Part shown: positions 42,262 to 51,383 of the stretch, piece by piece | How the letters are laid out: every line of letters begins with the position of its first letter | How positions within the stretch are numbered: the first letter of the stretch is position 1 | Assembly (NCBI GenBank): GCA_016794125.1 | Contig: JAEUKT010000002.1 | Coordinates: forward strand, 1,489,769 to 1,553,768 | Reading direction: 5' to 3' | DNA: 64,000 nucleotides | Origin: Alphaproteobacteria bacterium | Lineage (GTDB): Bacteria; Pseudomonadota; Alphaproteobacteria; Micavibrionales; UBA2020 | Translations under genes and position numbers: made by a program | The notes under the pieces: generated by a model | Told to the model about the DNA's origin: nothing | What the model saw: only the letters and a program-made list of their open reading frames with translations | Databases searched by the model: none

Positions 42262-42551
42262 GAACACACCTGGCCATTTTTTATACGTGTGGCTTAAGCC
42301 GCATCTGTTTTTCTGATGCGTTATATTAGGCAGAGAAGTTGTTTTTGACTATATGAAAACAATTTTTTGATATTTAGTTACACAAAATCTATCCCGTTAT
42401 TAATAAAATATCTCTCTACGGGCAAAAAGGCGGAGTTCGACACGTGTTAAACCATTGGTGCAATGCAGCAGATTCTCGTGTCTTTTCAATGCCGTGAAAA
42501 TAAGAAAAAAGCCGCTGTATTTTGCCTGTTGAAATAGTGAATGATGCGCAA
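42262..42551. other. divergent promoter region
   Basis: AT-rich 290-bp region between the hydrolase operon (-) and the ABC exporter (+). No gene is visible. TTGACT near 42343 and several TATT/TAAT-rich stretches could carry promoters for either side. Confidence 0.35.
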
Positions 42552-44327
42552 ATGGGTTTTACAGGAAAAAAATCACTGGGGTTCAAGGATGTGCTGCGCT
42601 TCGCAGCAGGCTACTGGAAGCGGCAGCCCAAGCGTTTGTGCTGCGTGCTGGTTTTCCTGCTGTGCAGCGCGCTGATTGAAACATACCTGCCCAATTCGCT
42701 GTCGTCGTTTCTGGGCGCGATCCGGCTGGAAGCGGGACATGACGAGATTTTCCGGCTGCTGCTGATCTTCCTCGGGCTCTATTTCGTGCAGGCGATTGTT
42801 TTCATCGTCACCTACCGTATTTATAACGTATTCGAAACCAACCTGTTCAAGCAGGTGCTGGACGACGCGTTTGCGCATGTGTACCGGCTGCCCGAGCCGT
42901 ATTTCGCCAATACGTTTATGGGCGCGATCATTTCGAAAATCAACCGCGCGCGGCAGAAGATCGAGACGTTCGAGGACCAGATCATCCTGCGTATCTTTCC
43001 GACCGCCGTCGTGCTGATCGGTACGATTGTGTTCCTTGCCATGCGCTTTCCCATGCTGGCATTGCTGATGACGGTGTATCTGGCGATCCTTGCGTCTGCC
43101 AGCGCATATCTGGTGTTCAACGTATCGGGTCCCGCGCAGGGCGAATATGCCGACGCGCAGGACCATTTCGGTGCGCATCTGGCCGACAGCGTCAGCGGCA
43201 TCGCGACCGCCAAGGCCTATGCACAGGAAAACACAGAAATCGCGCGGTATGTGGATGTAACGGCGGCGCTGCGCGTGAAAAACGTGCGCGCGTATCTGCG
43301 GGGCAACCTTGCGGCGTTTTTCCAGCGGATGCTGCTGATGGGCATGCTGGCGCTGCTGCTGGGCGGCGGTACGTGGTACCTGTTCAACGGGCAGGCGACA
43401 GTCGAAAGCATGGCGTATCTGGCCTTCGCCTATAACATCCTGCAATCCTATATCCGTGAACTGGGCGAAAACATTAAAAACCTGCTGACATCGTCCTACG
43501 ACCTGCATGCGATCATCGACATCATGCGCGTGCCGCCCGAAGTACCCGCCGAACCCGTGCTGCCCGCGCTCGATATCCGCGCGGGCGCGATTGCGTTCGA
43601 AAATGTCGGCTTCACCTATCCCGGCAAAACGCGCCCGATCTTCGACAATTTCTCCGTCAATATCCGCGCAGGCGAACGCGTGGCGCTAGTCGGCCATTCG
43701 GGCAGCGGTAAAACCAGTTTCGTGCGGCTGATGCAGCATATGTACCCCGTGCAGTCGGGCCGCATTACGGTCGATGGTCAGGATATAGCAAAGGGCTCGC
43801 GCCATTCTCTGCGCAGCGCGCTGGCGCTGGTGCCGCAGGACCCGATCCTGTTCCACCGGTCGCTCGCTGAAAACATCGCCTATGGCAAGCCGGGCGCCAG
43901 CCTTGACGCCGTGCGTCAGGCGGCGCGGCAGGCGCATATCGACGATTTTATCATGGCGCTGCCGCAGCAATACGACACACTGGTGGGGGAGCGCGGCATT
44001 AAACTGTCGGGCGGGGAGCGCCAGCGCATCGCGATTGCCCGCGCGATACTGGCCGACCGCCCCGTGCTGATCCTCGACGAAGCCACCAGTTCGCTCGATT
44101 CCGAAAGCGAACGCGCGGTGCGGGACGCGCTGCGCACGCTGACACATGGCCGCACCTCCATCATGATCGCGCACCGCCTGTCCACTATTCTGGATGCAGA
44201 CCGCATCATCGTGTTTGATGAGGGAAAAATCGTGGAGGAGGGCACGCATGACGAGCTAGTCAACCGCCCGCACGGCATCTATGCCGGCTTTTTCCGCCTG
44301 CAGTCGGGCGGGTTTATCACGGAATAA
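42552..44327 (+). CDS. ABC exporter, fused membrane and ATPase domains
   Basis: A 591-residue half-transporter. Six TM helices lie in residues 25-325. The ATPase has Walker A GHSGSGKTS (381-388), the signature LSGGERQR (485-492), Walker B LILDEATSSLD (506-516) and the switch AHRLST. It should work as a homodimer exporting a hydrophobic compound or lipid. Alternative upstream starts (TTG at 42522) would add ten residues and lack a ribosome site. It is single-gene, with a terminator after it. Confidence 0.9.
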   Translation: MGFTGKKSLGFKDVLRFAAGYWKRQPKRLCCVLVFLLCSALIETYLPNSLSSFLGAIRLEAGHDEIFRLLLIFLGLYFVQAIVFIVTYRIYNVFETNLFKQVLDDAFAHVYRLPEPYFANTFMGAIISKINRARQKIETFEDQIILRIFPTAVVLIGTIVFLAMRFPMLALLMTVYLAILASASAYLVFNVSGPAQGEYADAQDHFGAHLADSVSGIATAKAYAQENTEIARYVDVTAALRVKNVRAYLRGNLAAFFQRMLLMGMLALLLGGGTWYLFNGQATVESMAYLAFAYNILQSYIRELGENIKNLLTSSYDLHAIIDIMRVPPEVPAEPVLPALDIRAGAIAFENVGFTYPGKTRPIFDNFSVNIRAGERVALVGHSGSGKTSFVRLMQHMYPVQSGRITVDGQDIAKGSRHSLRSALALVPQDPILFHRSLAENIAYGKPGASLDAVRQAARQAHIDDFIMALPQQYDTLVGERGIKLSGGERQRIAIARAILADRPVLILDEATSSLDSESERAVRDALRTLTHGRTSIMIAHRLSTILDADRIIVFDEGKIVEEGTHDELVNRPHGIYAGFFRLQSGGFITE

Positions 44328-44337
44328 AAACACGCAG

Positions 44338-44367
44338 CAAAAACCCCGCCATCGGCGGGGTTTTTTG
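44338..44367 (+). terminator. terminator of the ABC exporter
   Basis: AAAACCCCGCC-ATC-GGCGGGGTTTT hairpin followed by a T-run. Confidence 0.88.
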
Positions 44368-44382
44368 CGTACCTAAAAAGAA

Positions 44383-44457
44383 TGGCTCCCTGGGTAAGAT
44401 TCGAACTTACGGCCAGGCGATTAACAGTCGCCTGCTCTACCACTGAGCTACCAGGGA
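44383..44457 (-). tRNA. tRNA-Asn (GTT), CCA encoded
   Basis: On the minus strand: acceptor TCCCTGG pairs with CCAGGGA, D arm GCTCAGTGGTAGAGC, anticodon stem and loop GGCGA-CTGTTAA-TCGCC (anticodon GTT), T arm with GTTCGAATC, discriminator G and an encoded CCA. Confidence 0.95.
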
Positions 44458-44602
44458 ACGTGGTGATAGATGTTTAATGGATTGCGGCGCGGAATTCCAG
44501 TTTTTTTTATGGTCAAACGCGAAAACTTGGCAGGGGGTTGCAGTTTCCGTCCGGCAGGTGTATGAAAAAGCCTATTATTCATAAACTATTAGAGTAAAAA
44601 TC

Positions 44603-45583
44603 ATGAGCCCTGAGACCACTCCTGCCGAAATGACTGAAAACGCTGAAAAAATTGACGTGATCGTCAATAAACGCTCGGGCACCGTCCTGAAGCTGGGCGA
44701 AGCGGAAGTGCAAAAGGGGCTGGAGGAATCGCTGGGCGCGCGTCTGGGTGTTATTAACTTCATCGAGGGCAAAGAGATTGCCGGCACCGTGAAGGCATGG
44801 ACCGACGCGAACAAGGGCGGCAAGCGCGGGCTGATCTTGGGCGGCGGCGACGGCTCGGTTTTGACGGCGGCGGCGGAATTCATGGGGCGCGACGATATAA
44901 CCCTCGGCGTGCTTCCGCTCGGCACGCATAACCTGTTTGCGCGCCAGCTGGGCTTCGCGGCGGATTTCCGCGCGGCCGCCAAGCAATACAAAAATGTCGA
45001 AAGCAGCCGCGTCGATGTCGGCAACGTGAACGGCCAGAATTTCCTGGTGGGCTTGATGATCGACCAGAACAGCGTCGATTTTTATGCCGCGCGCGAATTG
45101 TGGCGCGACAAGAAATATTTCAAGGCCGCGGGCAAATTCCTGTCCACCGTGTTCGGCATCGTGGCGGGGCGCAAGGCCAAGCTGGATGTGGACGGGGTGG
45201 AGCAAAAGGGCCGCCTGTTTATCGTCACCAACAACCAATTGCTGCCGCGCGCGAATAGCGGCTTCGTGAAGCCTACGGCGGAGGGTTTGAAGCCCGTCAT
45301 CGAAAACATTTTGGCCAAGGGCGATGCCGACGGCTTGCTCGGCTTCTACGCATTCCAGGGCGGCGCGCACAACATGGCGATGATCGTGCCGAAGATGTGG
45401 GACGGCACATGGACCGAAGCAAAATCTGTGAAGGTCGTGACCGCGCCCGAACTCATCATCCAGCCCGGCCACAAAAATGGTGGCAATCTTCCTGTCATTC
45501 TGGATGGCGAACCGAAAGAGGCGCAATATCCGCTGAACGTGAAAGTCCTGCCGCTCGCGCTGCCGGTTTATCGTCCGGTTTAA
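44603..45583 (+). CDS. diacylglycerol kinase-family lipid kinase
   Basis: A 326-residue protein. The DAGK catalytic fold is recognised by LIVNKRSG-type start (DVIVNKRSGT), GGGDGS (80-85) and LPLGTHNLFAR (105-115). The usual G-T-G-N/G-T-M-N position is G-T-H-N here. The C-terminal beta-sandwich ends IIQPGHKNGG and DGEP, the typical NxxLDGE site. It probably phosphorylates diacylglycerol or a related lipid. Overlaps the convergent DJ-1-like gene by 4 bp. Confidence 0.85.
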   Translation: MSPETTPAEMTENAEKIDVIVNKRSGTVLKLGEAEVQKGLEESLGARLGVINFIEGKEIAGTVKAWTDANKGGKRGLILGGGDGSVLTAAAEFMGRDDITLGVLPLGTHNLFARQLGFAADFRAAAKQYKNVESSRVDVGNVNGQNFLVGLMIDQNSVDFYAARELWRDKKYFKAAGKFLSTVFGIVAGRKAKLDVDGVEQKGRLFIVTNNQLLPRANSGFVKPTAEGLKPVIENILAKGDADGLLGFYAFQGGAHNMAMIVPKMWDGTWTEAKSVKVVTAPELIIQPGHKNGGNLPVILDGEPKEAQYPLNVKVLPLALPVYRPV

Positions 45584-46266
45584 GAAGCGCTCGTCTGGAA
45601 GCTCGCCTTCATCTGCTCCGCCACCGCATCGGCATCAGCGAGCGAAGAGGTGTCGCCGGTATTGATCTCCGGCTTCGGCACGGGCGCAAGCTCGCCCGCC
45701 TGCACCTTCAGCTGTTCCATGACCGCCTTGGTGAATGCCGGCAGGTCGGCGGGCCAGCGGCCCGTGATGAACTGCCCGCTCACCAGCGCGTCTTTCGCGG
45801 CATAGGCCGCGCCCGCCGCTTCGATCTCGCTGCGGATTTCGGGATAGCCGGACAGCGTCGCGCCTTCGATCACGCCTGCGGCCGCCAGCAACTGCGGGCC
45901 GTGGCAGATGGCGGCGATTGTTTTCCCCTGGCTTGCGAAGACGCGCACGAAATCGACGGCGGCTTCGCATTTCTTCAATTCCTCCGGCGCCTTGCCGCCC
46001 GGAATGATGAGCAGGTGATAGGCATCGGGGTTCAGGCCGTCGATCTTCAGCGTCTCTTTCAATTCATATCCGTTCTTGCCCTTGAATGCGCCGCCCGACG
46101 GGGTTGCGACATCGACGCGCACGCCTTCTTCGACAAGGCGATAGAACGGATAGAAAAATTCCAGGTCCTCCACCTTGTCGGCGGCGATCATCAGCACATA
46201 CAGCACGGAATCCGGTGCCTGCGCAGGGGTGATGATATCGTCTGGTACGGGGGGATTGGCAGGCAT
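45580..46266 (-). CDS. DJ-1/PfpI family protein
   Basis: A 228-residue protein. The nucleophile elbow is IAAICHGPQLL (Cys121-His122) and the acidic partner is in LLIIPGGKAPEE. The early strand is VLYVLMIAADKVEDLEFFYP (Glu36 region). Members are glyoxalase, deglycase or chaperone-like; a specific activity cannot be chosen. The C-terminal 40 residues are extra and soluble. Start set by AAAGGAATT. Confidence 0.85.
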   Translation of the reverse strand: MPANPPVPDDIITPAQAPDSVLYVLMIAADKVEDLEFFYPFYRLVEEGVRVDVATPSGGAFKGKNGYELKETLKIDGLNPDAYHLLIIPGGKAPEELKKCEAAVDFVRVFASQGKTIAAICHGPQLLAAAGVIEGATLSGYPEIRSEIEAAGAAYAAKDALVSGQFITGRWPADLPAFTKAVMEQLKVQAGELAPVPKPEINTGDTSSLADADAVAEQMKASFQTSAS

Positions 46267-46362
46267 GCGGAATTCCTTTGCCGGTTGAATGACTGCACTG
46301 CAAACAACCGGCTGGCGCAGAATGTTCCCGCGCAAAAGAAACCCGCGCGATCCGCGCAAAAG

Positions 46363-46393
46363 AAAACCGGCGGGCCTTGCGACCCGCCGGTTT
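46363..46393 (-). terminator. terminator for the small membrane gene
   Basis: AAAACCGGCGGG-CCTTGCGA-CCCGCCGGTTT hairpin, downstream of the minus-strand gene ending at 46410. Confidence 0.8.
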
Positions 46394-46409
46394 CAGAAGC
46401 TTATCAAGC

Positions 46410-46586
46410 TTAGGGCTTGTTGCGGCTGTTGAGCCAAGCGCCGATTGCCGCGCCCGCGATCACAACGGGAGCCGAAACGGTCACGACGGGCAGGATAGCC
46501 GCGCCAACGACAGCGAGGCCTGCGCCGGCCAGAGCGCCTTTAGCGGCGCGGTTGAATGCGGAAGAAGCTTTTTTGTTGTTATCCAT
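46410..46586 (-). CDS. 58-residue glycine-rich membrane peptide
   Basis: MDNNKKASSAFNRAAKG leads into one hydrophobic Gly/Ala/Val helix (LAGAGLAVVGAAILPVV) and a second half (APVVIAGAAIGAWL). An ideal AAGGAGA ribosome site 7 bp before the ATG supports it as real. Glycine-zipper-like helices often make multimers. Family unknown. Confidence 0.7.
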   Translation of the reverse strand: MDNNKKASSAFNRAAKGALAGAGLAVVGAAILPVVTVSAPVVIAGAAIGAWLNSRNKP

Positions 46587-46799
46587 GATGATCTCCTTAA
46601 AAACAGCAGGTTTAATTATGGTACTGGCGCTGTTTGTAAAGCATTCCCGCAATATGTCAATCAGCTAATTCGTCCCGCTAACGCTTTTTTGCCCAATAAC
46701 GGCCTGTAATAGCTATTTGATATTAAAGAATCTTTTGATTCCTACATTTTTTATTTCAGTAATAAGTAGAAAGGATCGTGCTACATCAACAACGTTTGC

Positions 46800-48155
46800 T
46801 TAACGTTCGATAGCAGTATCTACTGTTTCAAACTGATTATATAGAGATTTCAATTCTGAAGGTTTGATTCTGAATTGGCTACGACGTTTTGTACGCGCTT
46901 TTATAGCTGAAGCGTCTTCAAGTTTTATTCCTGGATCATAATAGACTTTGCCTTTAGCAACGGCATTCAGAAATTTTAAAAAATCCGTTCCTGTCCCTAA
47001 TTCGACAATATTACCAAATTTGTATCTTCTGGACGGGGCTGTTTCACAAAGAGAGGGGACATATACCGCTTTCGAATGTTTCCTGTTCCACAACTTCATG
47101 ATATCTGCGTAATGCCAGATTGCAGCCTGTTCACCTTCGGCACTCACAAGTGTAAGCCCCCCATCTGCATCTGTTATCTTTCCTGTAACCACATCATATC
47201 CCGGCATATGAAGGGTCATGCCTGTCAAATCCACTGCTTGGCCTAGTTTGTAGGCACCTCCAAAGTTAATTCGATCTTCGCGTCCTTTTCTATCTTTATA
47301 GCCAAATTTTCTTAGGAAGGATTCAACACCCTTATCTTTATAAAATCCGCCTGTGGGCTCTGGAGTCATCAATGTTATAGGTCCGCCAGAGTGTGGACGA
47401 TTGAGGTATTTTACTGAGTGTTGTTTGACTTCCCAGCCTAGGAAGTCCGGTTCTGAATAGCCGTTAGGCTTTATTCCTAATTGTGCTTCCAATGTATATC
47501 CACCGCAATTCGAAGATTTACACTCGGTTAAACTGCCATCTGCGCAGAGGCGTACCGAATTAATCCAACCCTTTTGGTTAATATGACGTAAAGTGTCTAG
47601 AAGCACGGATCGTGTATCGGCAGGAATCTTTGATGGTAAGGGGATTTCTAGAAAAACTCCTACTTTTTCTAAATTTCTAATGCGCTGTATTTGTGCCGTG
47701 AGCTCATTTTCTAAATTTGTAGCATGGCAAATAATTGAACCATCGCCACGAATCCCAATGAAGAGAAGTCTTCCTTCATTTCGAGAAGCCATGGTGTGCG
47801 AAGGTGCTGCGTCGCAACCTTGCAAAAAACCGGACATACGAACTTCCGGATATTTGGGGTAAAGAATAAGTTGCGCGAGAGGCGCTTTATAAAGGTCACC
47901 ATTTGAGTTTACCCAAAACATGGAAACATCCGCTTTAAAGCGATCTCTCTTGCTCCCTTTTCGTCCTTTATCAACATAAACGCCTTTATTAGGGATGATA
48001 TTGAGAGATTCAAAATCGCCACCTAAATAAACTTGGTTTTTTGAGTTATCATTTGGTGACAGTTTTTTTAGCAAAATACGCTCTGCGCCCTTTGCTAAAA
48101 ATATTTTCTTTAATTTATGCAGGTCATCTACCTCTGTAAAACGCGCTTTACTCAC
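46800..48155 (-). CDS. MvaI/BcnI-type restriction endonuclease
   Basis: A 451-residue protein. The nuclease core is GYTLEAQLGI (Glu223) ... SEPDFLGWEVKQHS (Asp237, Glu242, Lys244), the PD-(D/E)xK arrangement of the MvaI/BcnI family, which cuts CC(W/S)GG-type sites as a monomer. It is larger than MvaI (about 246 aa), with an N-terminal part (1-160) that has no clear match and may be a second domain for binding or specificity. GTG start. The gene is AT-rich (20 G+C in 47281-47340). Partner methyltransferase lies 126 bp upstream on the same strand. Confidence 0.82.
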   Translation of the reverse strand: MSKARFTEVDDLHKLKKIFLAKGAERILLKKLSPNDNSKNQVYLGGDFESLNIIPNKGVYVDKGRKGSKRDRFKADVSMFWVNSNGDLYKAPLAQLILYPKYPEVRMSGFLQGCDAAPSHTMASRNEGRLLFIGIRGDGSIICHATNLENELTAQIQRIRNLEKVGVFLEIPLPSKIPADTRSVLLDTLRHINQKGWINSVRLCADGSLTECKSSNCGGYTLEAQLGIKPNGYSEPDFLGWEVKQHSVKYLNRPHSGGPITLMTPEPTGGFYKDKGVESFLRKFGYKDRKGREDRINFGGAYKLGQAVDLTGMTLHMPGYDVVTGKITDADGGLTLVSAEGEQAAIWHYADIMKLWNRKHSKAVYVPSLCETAPSRRYKFGNIVELGTGTDFLKFLNAVAKGKVYYDPGIKLEDASAIKARTKRRSQFRIKPSELKSLYNQFETVDTAIER

Positions 48156-48191
48156 GATAACCTCTAATTTAATGAAGGGTATTATTAGAAT

Positions 48192-48216
48192 ATAGACAAC
48201 TAGGTAATTCGTCTAT
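48192..48216. promoter_or_regulatory. inverted repeat between methyltransferase and endonuclease genes
   Basis: ATAGAC and GTCTAT are separated by 13 bp, within the 126-bp gap upstream of the endonuclease. It could be an operator for the HTH domain of the methyltransferase, or a weak stem. Confidence 0.3.
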
Positions 48217-48281
48217 GATGCTTGATATTTTTTCTAAGGATTCCAAACATCATCTCGCTTCTCATTTTATTCAAAATAACA

Positions 48282-49550
48282 TCAGGCAGAACGCTTGTTT
48301 TTTCTTGTTTGCGCCGTAGCTTGATGAGAGGTTAATTCTAAAATATGCGATGACATAGCCTGCGCAATGGCTTCGATAACGGGGACAATAACAGCGTTAC
48401 CGAATTGCTTGTACGCTTGTGTATCCGAAACCGGTATGATGAATTTATCGCGATGGGGTTGATCAAAACCCATCAGGCGCGCACATTCACGCGGCGTAAG
48501 TCTGCGTGGATTTTTGTTTTTTTGCTTGATCAAAATTTCAGAGCCATCTTTATAATATCTTGCAGACAGTGTACGCGCTTTTCCATTTCCATCATTGAGA
48601 CCAAATCCAAAACCGTTTCCTGCAGCCTTATGTTTAGCTGCATATCGCTGCAAGTATTTCCAGAGTTTATCAGTAAGTGTATATTTCGAATTGACGCGAC
48701 CGATGTTGCCGCAAGTGTAGGGCTCTTCCACTTCCTCTGTTCCATCTTCGCCATGAAGAATACTTTGCAGAGTCGGCCCGTTAAGAGGGTCTGCGAAAAA
48801 AATCTTGTTAATGTCAAATCCAGTATTTTCGCGGAAGCCAACAATGAATATCCGTTCGCGATGTTGTGGCACGTAACCTTTGCCGTCAATTACCCGACAA
48901 GTAATGTGATAACCTAATTCTTCTTCGAGGACTTTTTTTATTATTTTGAAAGTGTTGCCTTTGTCGTGAGAAACAAGATTTTTGACATTTTCGAGTAAAA
49001 AAGCAGCGGGGCGATGATGTTTGATAATGCGTGCCACATCAAAAAAAAGCGTACCTTGAGTTTCATCCAGAAAGCCGTGTGCCCTACCCAAAGAGTTCTT
49101 TTTTGATACTCCTGCAATAGAAAAGGGCTGGCATGGAAAGCCGGCGAGCAATACGTCAAAAGGAGGGATATCTTTTGCTTCGATCATTTTGATATCCCCG
49201 GCAACTTCATGATCACAGGGGAAGTTTTCCTGATAGGTTTTGCGTGAATGTTGGTCCCATTCGCTTGTGAATACACATTTTCCACCAGCAGCCTCGAAGC
49301 CGAGGCGCATACCTCCAATTCCAGCAAACAGGTCTATGAATGTGAAAGAACTGTTTTCATTCTCCGATTTGCCCTTAATTTCACTTACGATTCCCTTCAA
49401 GGTTTCCATTACTGTACGGCGAGGGACTGTATCGCCACGTTCCCATCGGTAAAGGGTGCTTACGCCATATCCAAGCCGTGTAGATAGATCTTCAAAAGAC
49501 AGGCGAGTTTTTTCGCGAAGCAACGCAAATTCGGTACGATGTGAGGACAT
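48282..49550 (-). CDS. HTH-fused C5-cytosine DNA methyltransferase
   Basis: A 422-residue protein. Residues 5-58 are an XRE-like HTH (LLREKTRLSFEDLSTRLGYG, STLYRWERGDTVPRRTV). The methyltransferase follows: motif I FIDLFAGIGG (71-80), the catalytic Cys140 in AGFPCQPFS, ENV (188-190), QHRERIF, and motif X QFGNAVIVPV. An N-terminal HTH that represses its own gene is known in M.SsoII/M.EcoRII-type enzymes of CCNGG-like specificity. It modifies the site cut by the adjacent endonuclease. The ATG at 49550 has GGAG at 8 bp; a TTG at 49574 is less likely. Confidence 0.9.
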   Translation of the reverse strand: MSSHRTEFALLREKTRLSFEDLSTRLGYGVSTLYRWERGDTVPRRTVMETLKGIVSEIKGKSENENSSFTFIDLFAGIGGMRLGFEAAGGKCVFTSEWDQHSRKTYQENFPCDHEVAGDIKMIEAKDIPPFDVLLAGFPCQPFSIAGVSKKNSLGRAHGFLDETQGTLFFDVARIIKHHRPAAFLLENVKNLVSHDKGNTFKIIKKVLEEELGYHITCRVIDGKGYVPQHRERIFIVGFRENTGFDINKIFFADPLNGPTLQSILHGEDGTEEVEEPYTCGNIGRVNSKYTLTDKLWKYLQRYAAKHKAAGNGFGFGLNDGNGKARTLSARYYKDGSEILIKQKNKNPRRLTPRECARLMGFDQPHRDKFIIPVSDTQAYKQFGNAVIVPVIEAIAQAMSSHILELTSHQATAQTRKNKRSA

Positions 49551-49717
49551 GCGAGATACTCCAGATAGGCACAAATTAGCCTTGGGACATTTTTTCTCAC
49601 AATGACAAATTAAATCACAGATGTAAAGAACAAAAAGAGAACTTTTAGTTTAAAAAACTCGTATTGAGATCGATGCTTGATCAAATACGAAGATATAGAA
49701 ACGTGATGTGAGGTTGC

Positions 49718-49791
49718 TGGAGGCACGGGCCGGAATCGAACCGGCATTCGAGGATTTGCAGTCCTCTACATCGCCATTCTGCCACCGCGCC
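49718..49791 (-). tRNA. tRNA-Cys (GCA), CCA encoded
   Basis: On the minus strand: acceptor GGCGCGG pairs with CCGTGCC (one G-T), anticodon arm GAGGA-CTGCAAA-TCCTC (anticodon GCA), T arm with GTTCGATTC, discriminator T and encoded CCA. The 3' end faces the restriction-modification genes. Confidence 0.94.
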
Positions 49792-50017
49792 ATACCCAGC
49801 AATCGAACAATATCGAAACAATATCGGGTTTCTCGATATATAAGCCCCGGAGCGGCAGAGTGAACCGGCAGGCCGAGAGACTTTATAATGCCCTTGCGCG
49901 CCGGAGACAAGGCTTTTTGCCAGCCTGTTGATTGTGCTTTAAAAATTGGGCTTTTCCGGCCATGCCTTCGGTGTATAGTAGCTTCAAGAAACCCGAGTCT
50001 TACAGCGGATCAGGATA

Positions 50018-50680
50018 ATGGCGCAAGTTTTTGAAAAAGCACGTGAAAATATGGTTGATTGCCAGCTGCGCCCCAATCGGGTGACAGATGATGCGATCAT
50101 CGATGCGATGCGCAAGATCCCGCGCGAGAAATTCGTGCCGCGCCAGCTGCAGGGGTTTGCCTATGTCGACGAAGACGTGCCGCTGGGCAACGGCCGTTAC
50201 CTGCGCGAACCCGTGATTATCGCGCGCCTCATCCAGGCGGCAGAGATTAAAAAATCCGACATCGTGCTGGATATCGGCTGCAACACCGGTTATTCGACCG
50301 CCGTGATGGGCCATCTGGCCGCAACCGTCGTGGGGCTTGAAATCGAAGACAATCTTGCGAACGAAGCCGACAAGCTGCTGCACGATCTCGACATCATCAA
50401 CGTCGTTGTCGTGCGTCAGGGCAAGCTGTCGGAAGGCTACGCGGCGCAGGGCCCGTACAACGTCATCTTCATCAACGGTTCGGTGTCGGCGGTGCCCGAC
50501 GGCATCAAGAACCAGCTGGCAGATGGCGGCCGCCTGGTGACCGTCGTGTCGAAACACGGCCATATGGGCCGTGCGGTGCTGATCGAGCGCCATGGCGACC
50601 ACTTCTCCACCCGCGAGCTGTTCGATGCGGCGACGCCGACGCTGGTGGGCTTTGAAGCGGACAAATCCTTCGCCTTTTAA
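50018..50680 (+). CDS. protein-L-isoaspartate O-methyltransferase-like protein
   Basis: A 220-residue class I methyltransferase of the Pcm family: the N-terminal MVDCQLRPNRVTDDAIIDAM and REKFVPRQLQGFAYVDEDVP, motif I VLDIGCNTGYSTAVM, VVGLEIEDNLANEA, and C-terminal VTVVSKHGHMGRAVL. The Pcm substrate-side motif (usually DG-x-x-G...QTIS) reads LGNGRYLREPV here, so it may have another substrate. Gene order with DUF2497/PopZ is typical of alphaproteobacteria. Confidence 0.85.
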   Translation: MAQVFEKARENMVDCQLRPNRVTDDAIIDAMRKIPREKFVPRQLQGFAYVDEDVPLGNGRYLREPVIIARLIQAAEIKKSDIVLDIGCNTGYSTAVMGHLAATVVGLEIEDNLANEADKLLHDLDIINVVVVRQGKLSEGYAAQGPYNVIFINGSVSAVPDGIKNQLADGGRLVTVVSKHGHMGRAVLIERHGDHFSTRELFDAATPTLVGFEADKSFAF

Positions 50681-50799
50681 GTTTACAGAAATAGGGGTTG
50701 CGGTGAATTCTGACTCGCATTATGCAGGAAAATCACCTAAAACTTTTATATTCAAAGGTTTTTTGATATCCTGATTCCGGCAGTGAATGTGACGAGGCT

Positions 50800-51360
50800 A
50801 TGGCTGAAATAAAGACAGAACAGGAACCGTCGATCGAGGAAATTCTGGAATCCATCCGCCAGATCATTTCCGAAGACGGCACGCCCGTAGATGCGGCGAC
50901 GGCTGCGGCGAAACCCGCCAAGCCCGCTGAATCCATCGCAGCGCCCGTGCCGCCCAAACCCAAACAGATCGAAGCACCCAAGCCTGTCGCGCCGCCGGCA
51001 CCCGCGCCGCGGCCCGAACCCGTTCTGGACCTCACCGAACGCGTCGAGCCTGTGAAGCCGCCGCGTATTGTGCTGGAAGAAACGCCGGAGGAAGAACAAG
51101 TGGCTGACGACAGCGAGCATCTTGTCTCAGACGATACGGCCGATGCTGCTGTTGCTTCGCTGGCCAAGCTGCTCGCCAACAATATGTCGGTGGAGCGCGA
51201 AATGCCCGGTCGTCCCGGCAATGTGACGCTCGAAGACATGACGCGCGAAATCCTGAAGCCGCTGCTGCGCCAATGGCTCGACCAGAACCTGCAGCACATC
51301 ATCGAAAAAATGGTGGCGCGCGAAATCGAACGTCTCAGCCTCCGCGCCCTCGAAAAGTAA
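50800..51360 (+). CDS. popZ: PopZ-like polar organising protein (DUF2497)
   Basis: A 186-residue protein. The N-terminal helix PSIEEILESIRQIISED binds partners; a Pro/Ala-rich acidic linker (residues 28-105) is the spacer; the C-terminal helices (ADAAVASLAKLLANNM, REILKPLLRQWLDQNLQHII, MVAREIERLSLRALE) form the oligomerisation part. This three-part layout is that of PopZ, which forms a polar microdomain holding ParB and cell-cycle proteins in alphaproteobacteria. The linker is short compared with some family members. Confidence 0.88.
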   Translation: MAEIKTEQEPSIEEILESIRQIISEDGTPVDAATAAAKPAKPAESIAAPVPPKPKQIEAPKPVAPPAPAPRPEPVLDLTERVEPVKPPRIVLEETPEEEQVADDSEHLVSDDTADAAVASLAKLLANNMSVEREMPGRPGNVTLEDMTREILKPLLRQWLDQNLQHIIEKMVAREIERLSLRALEK

Positions 51361-51383
51361 TTTTCGGTCGCGGCAAGCGGTTG

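Noticed and set aside
46653..49791. Integrated element with attachment sites around the restriction-modification pair
   Set aside because: The pair lies beside the 3' end of tRNA-Cys, but I found no copy of the tRNA 3' end at the far side and no integrase gene.
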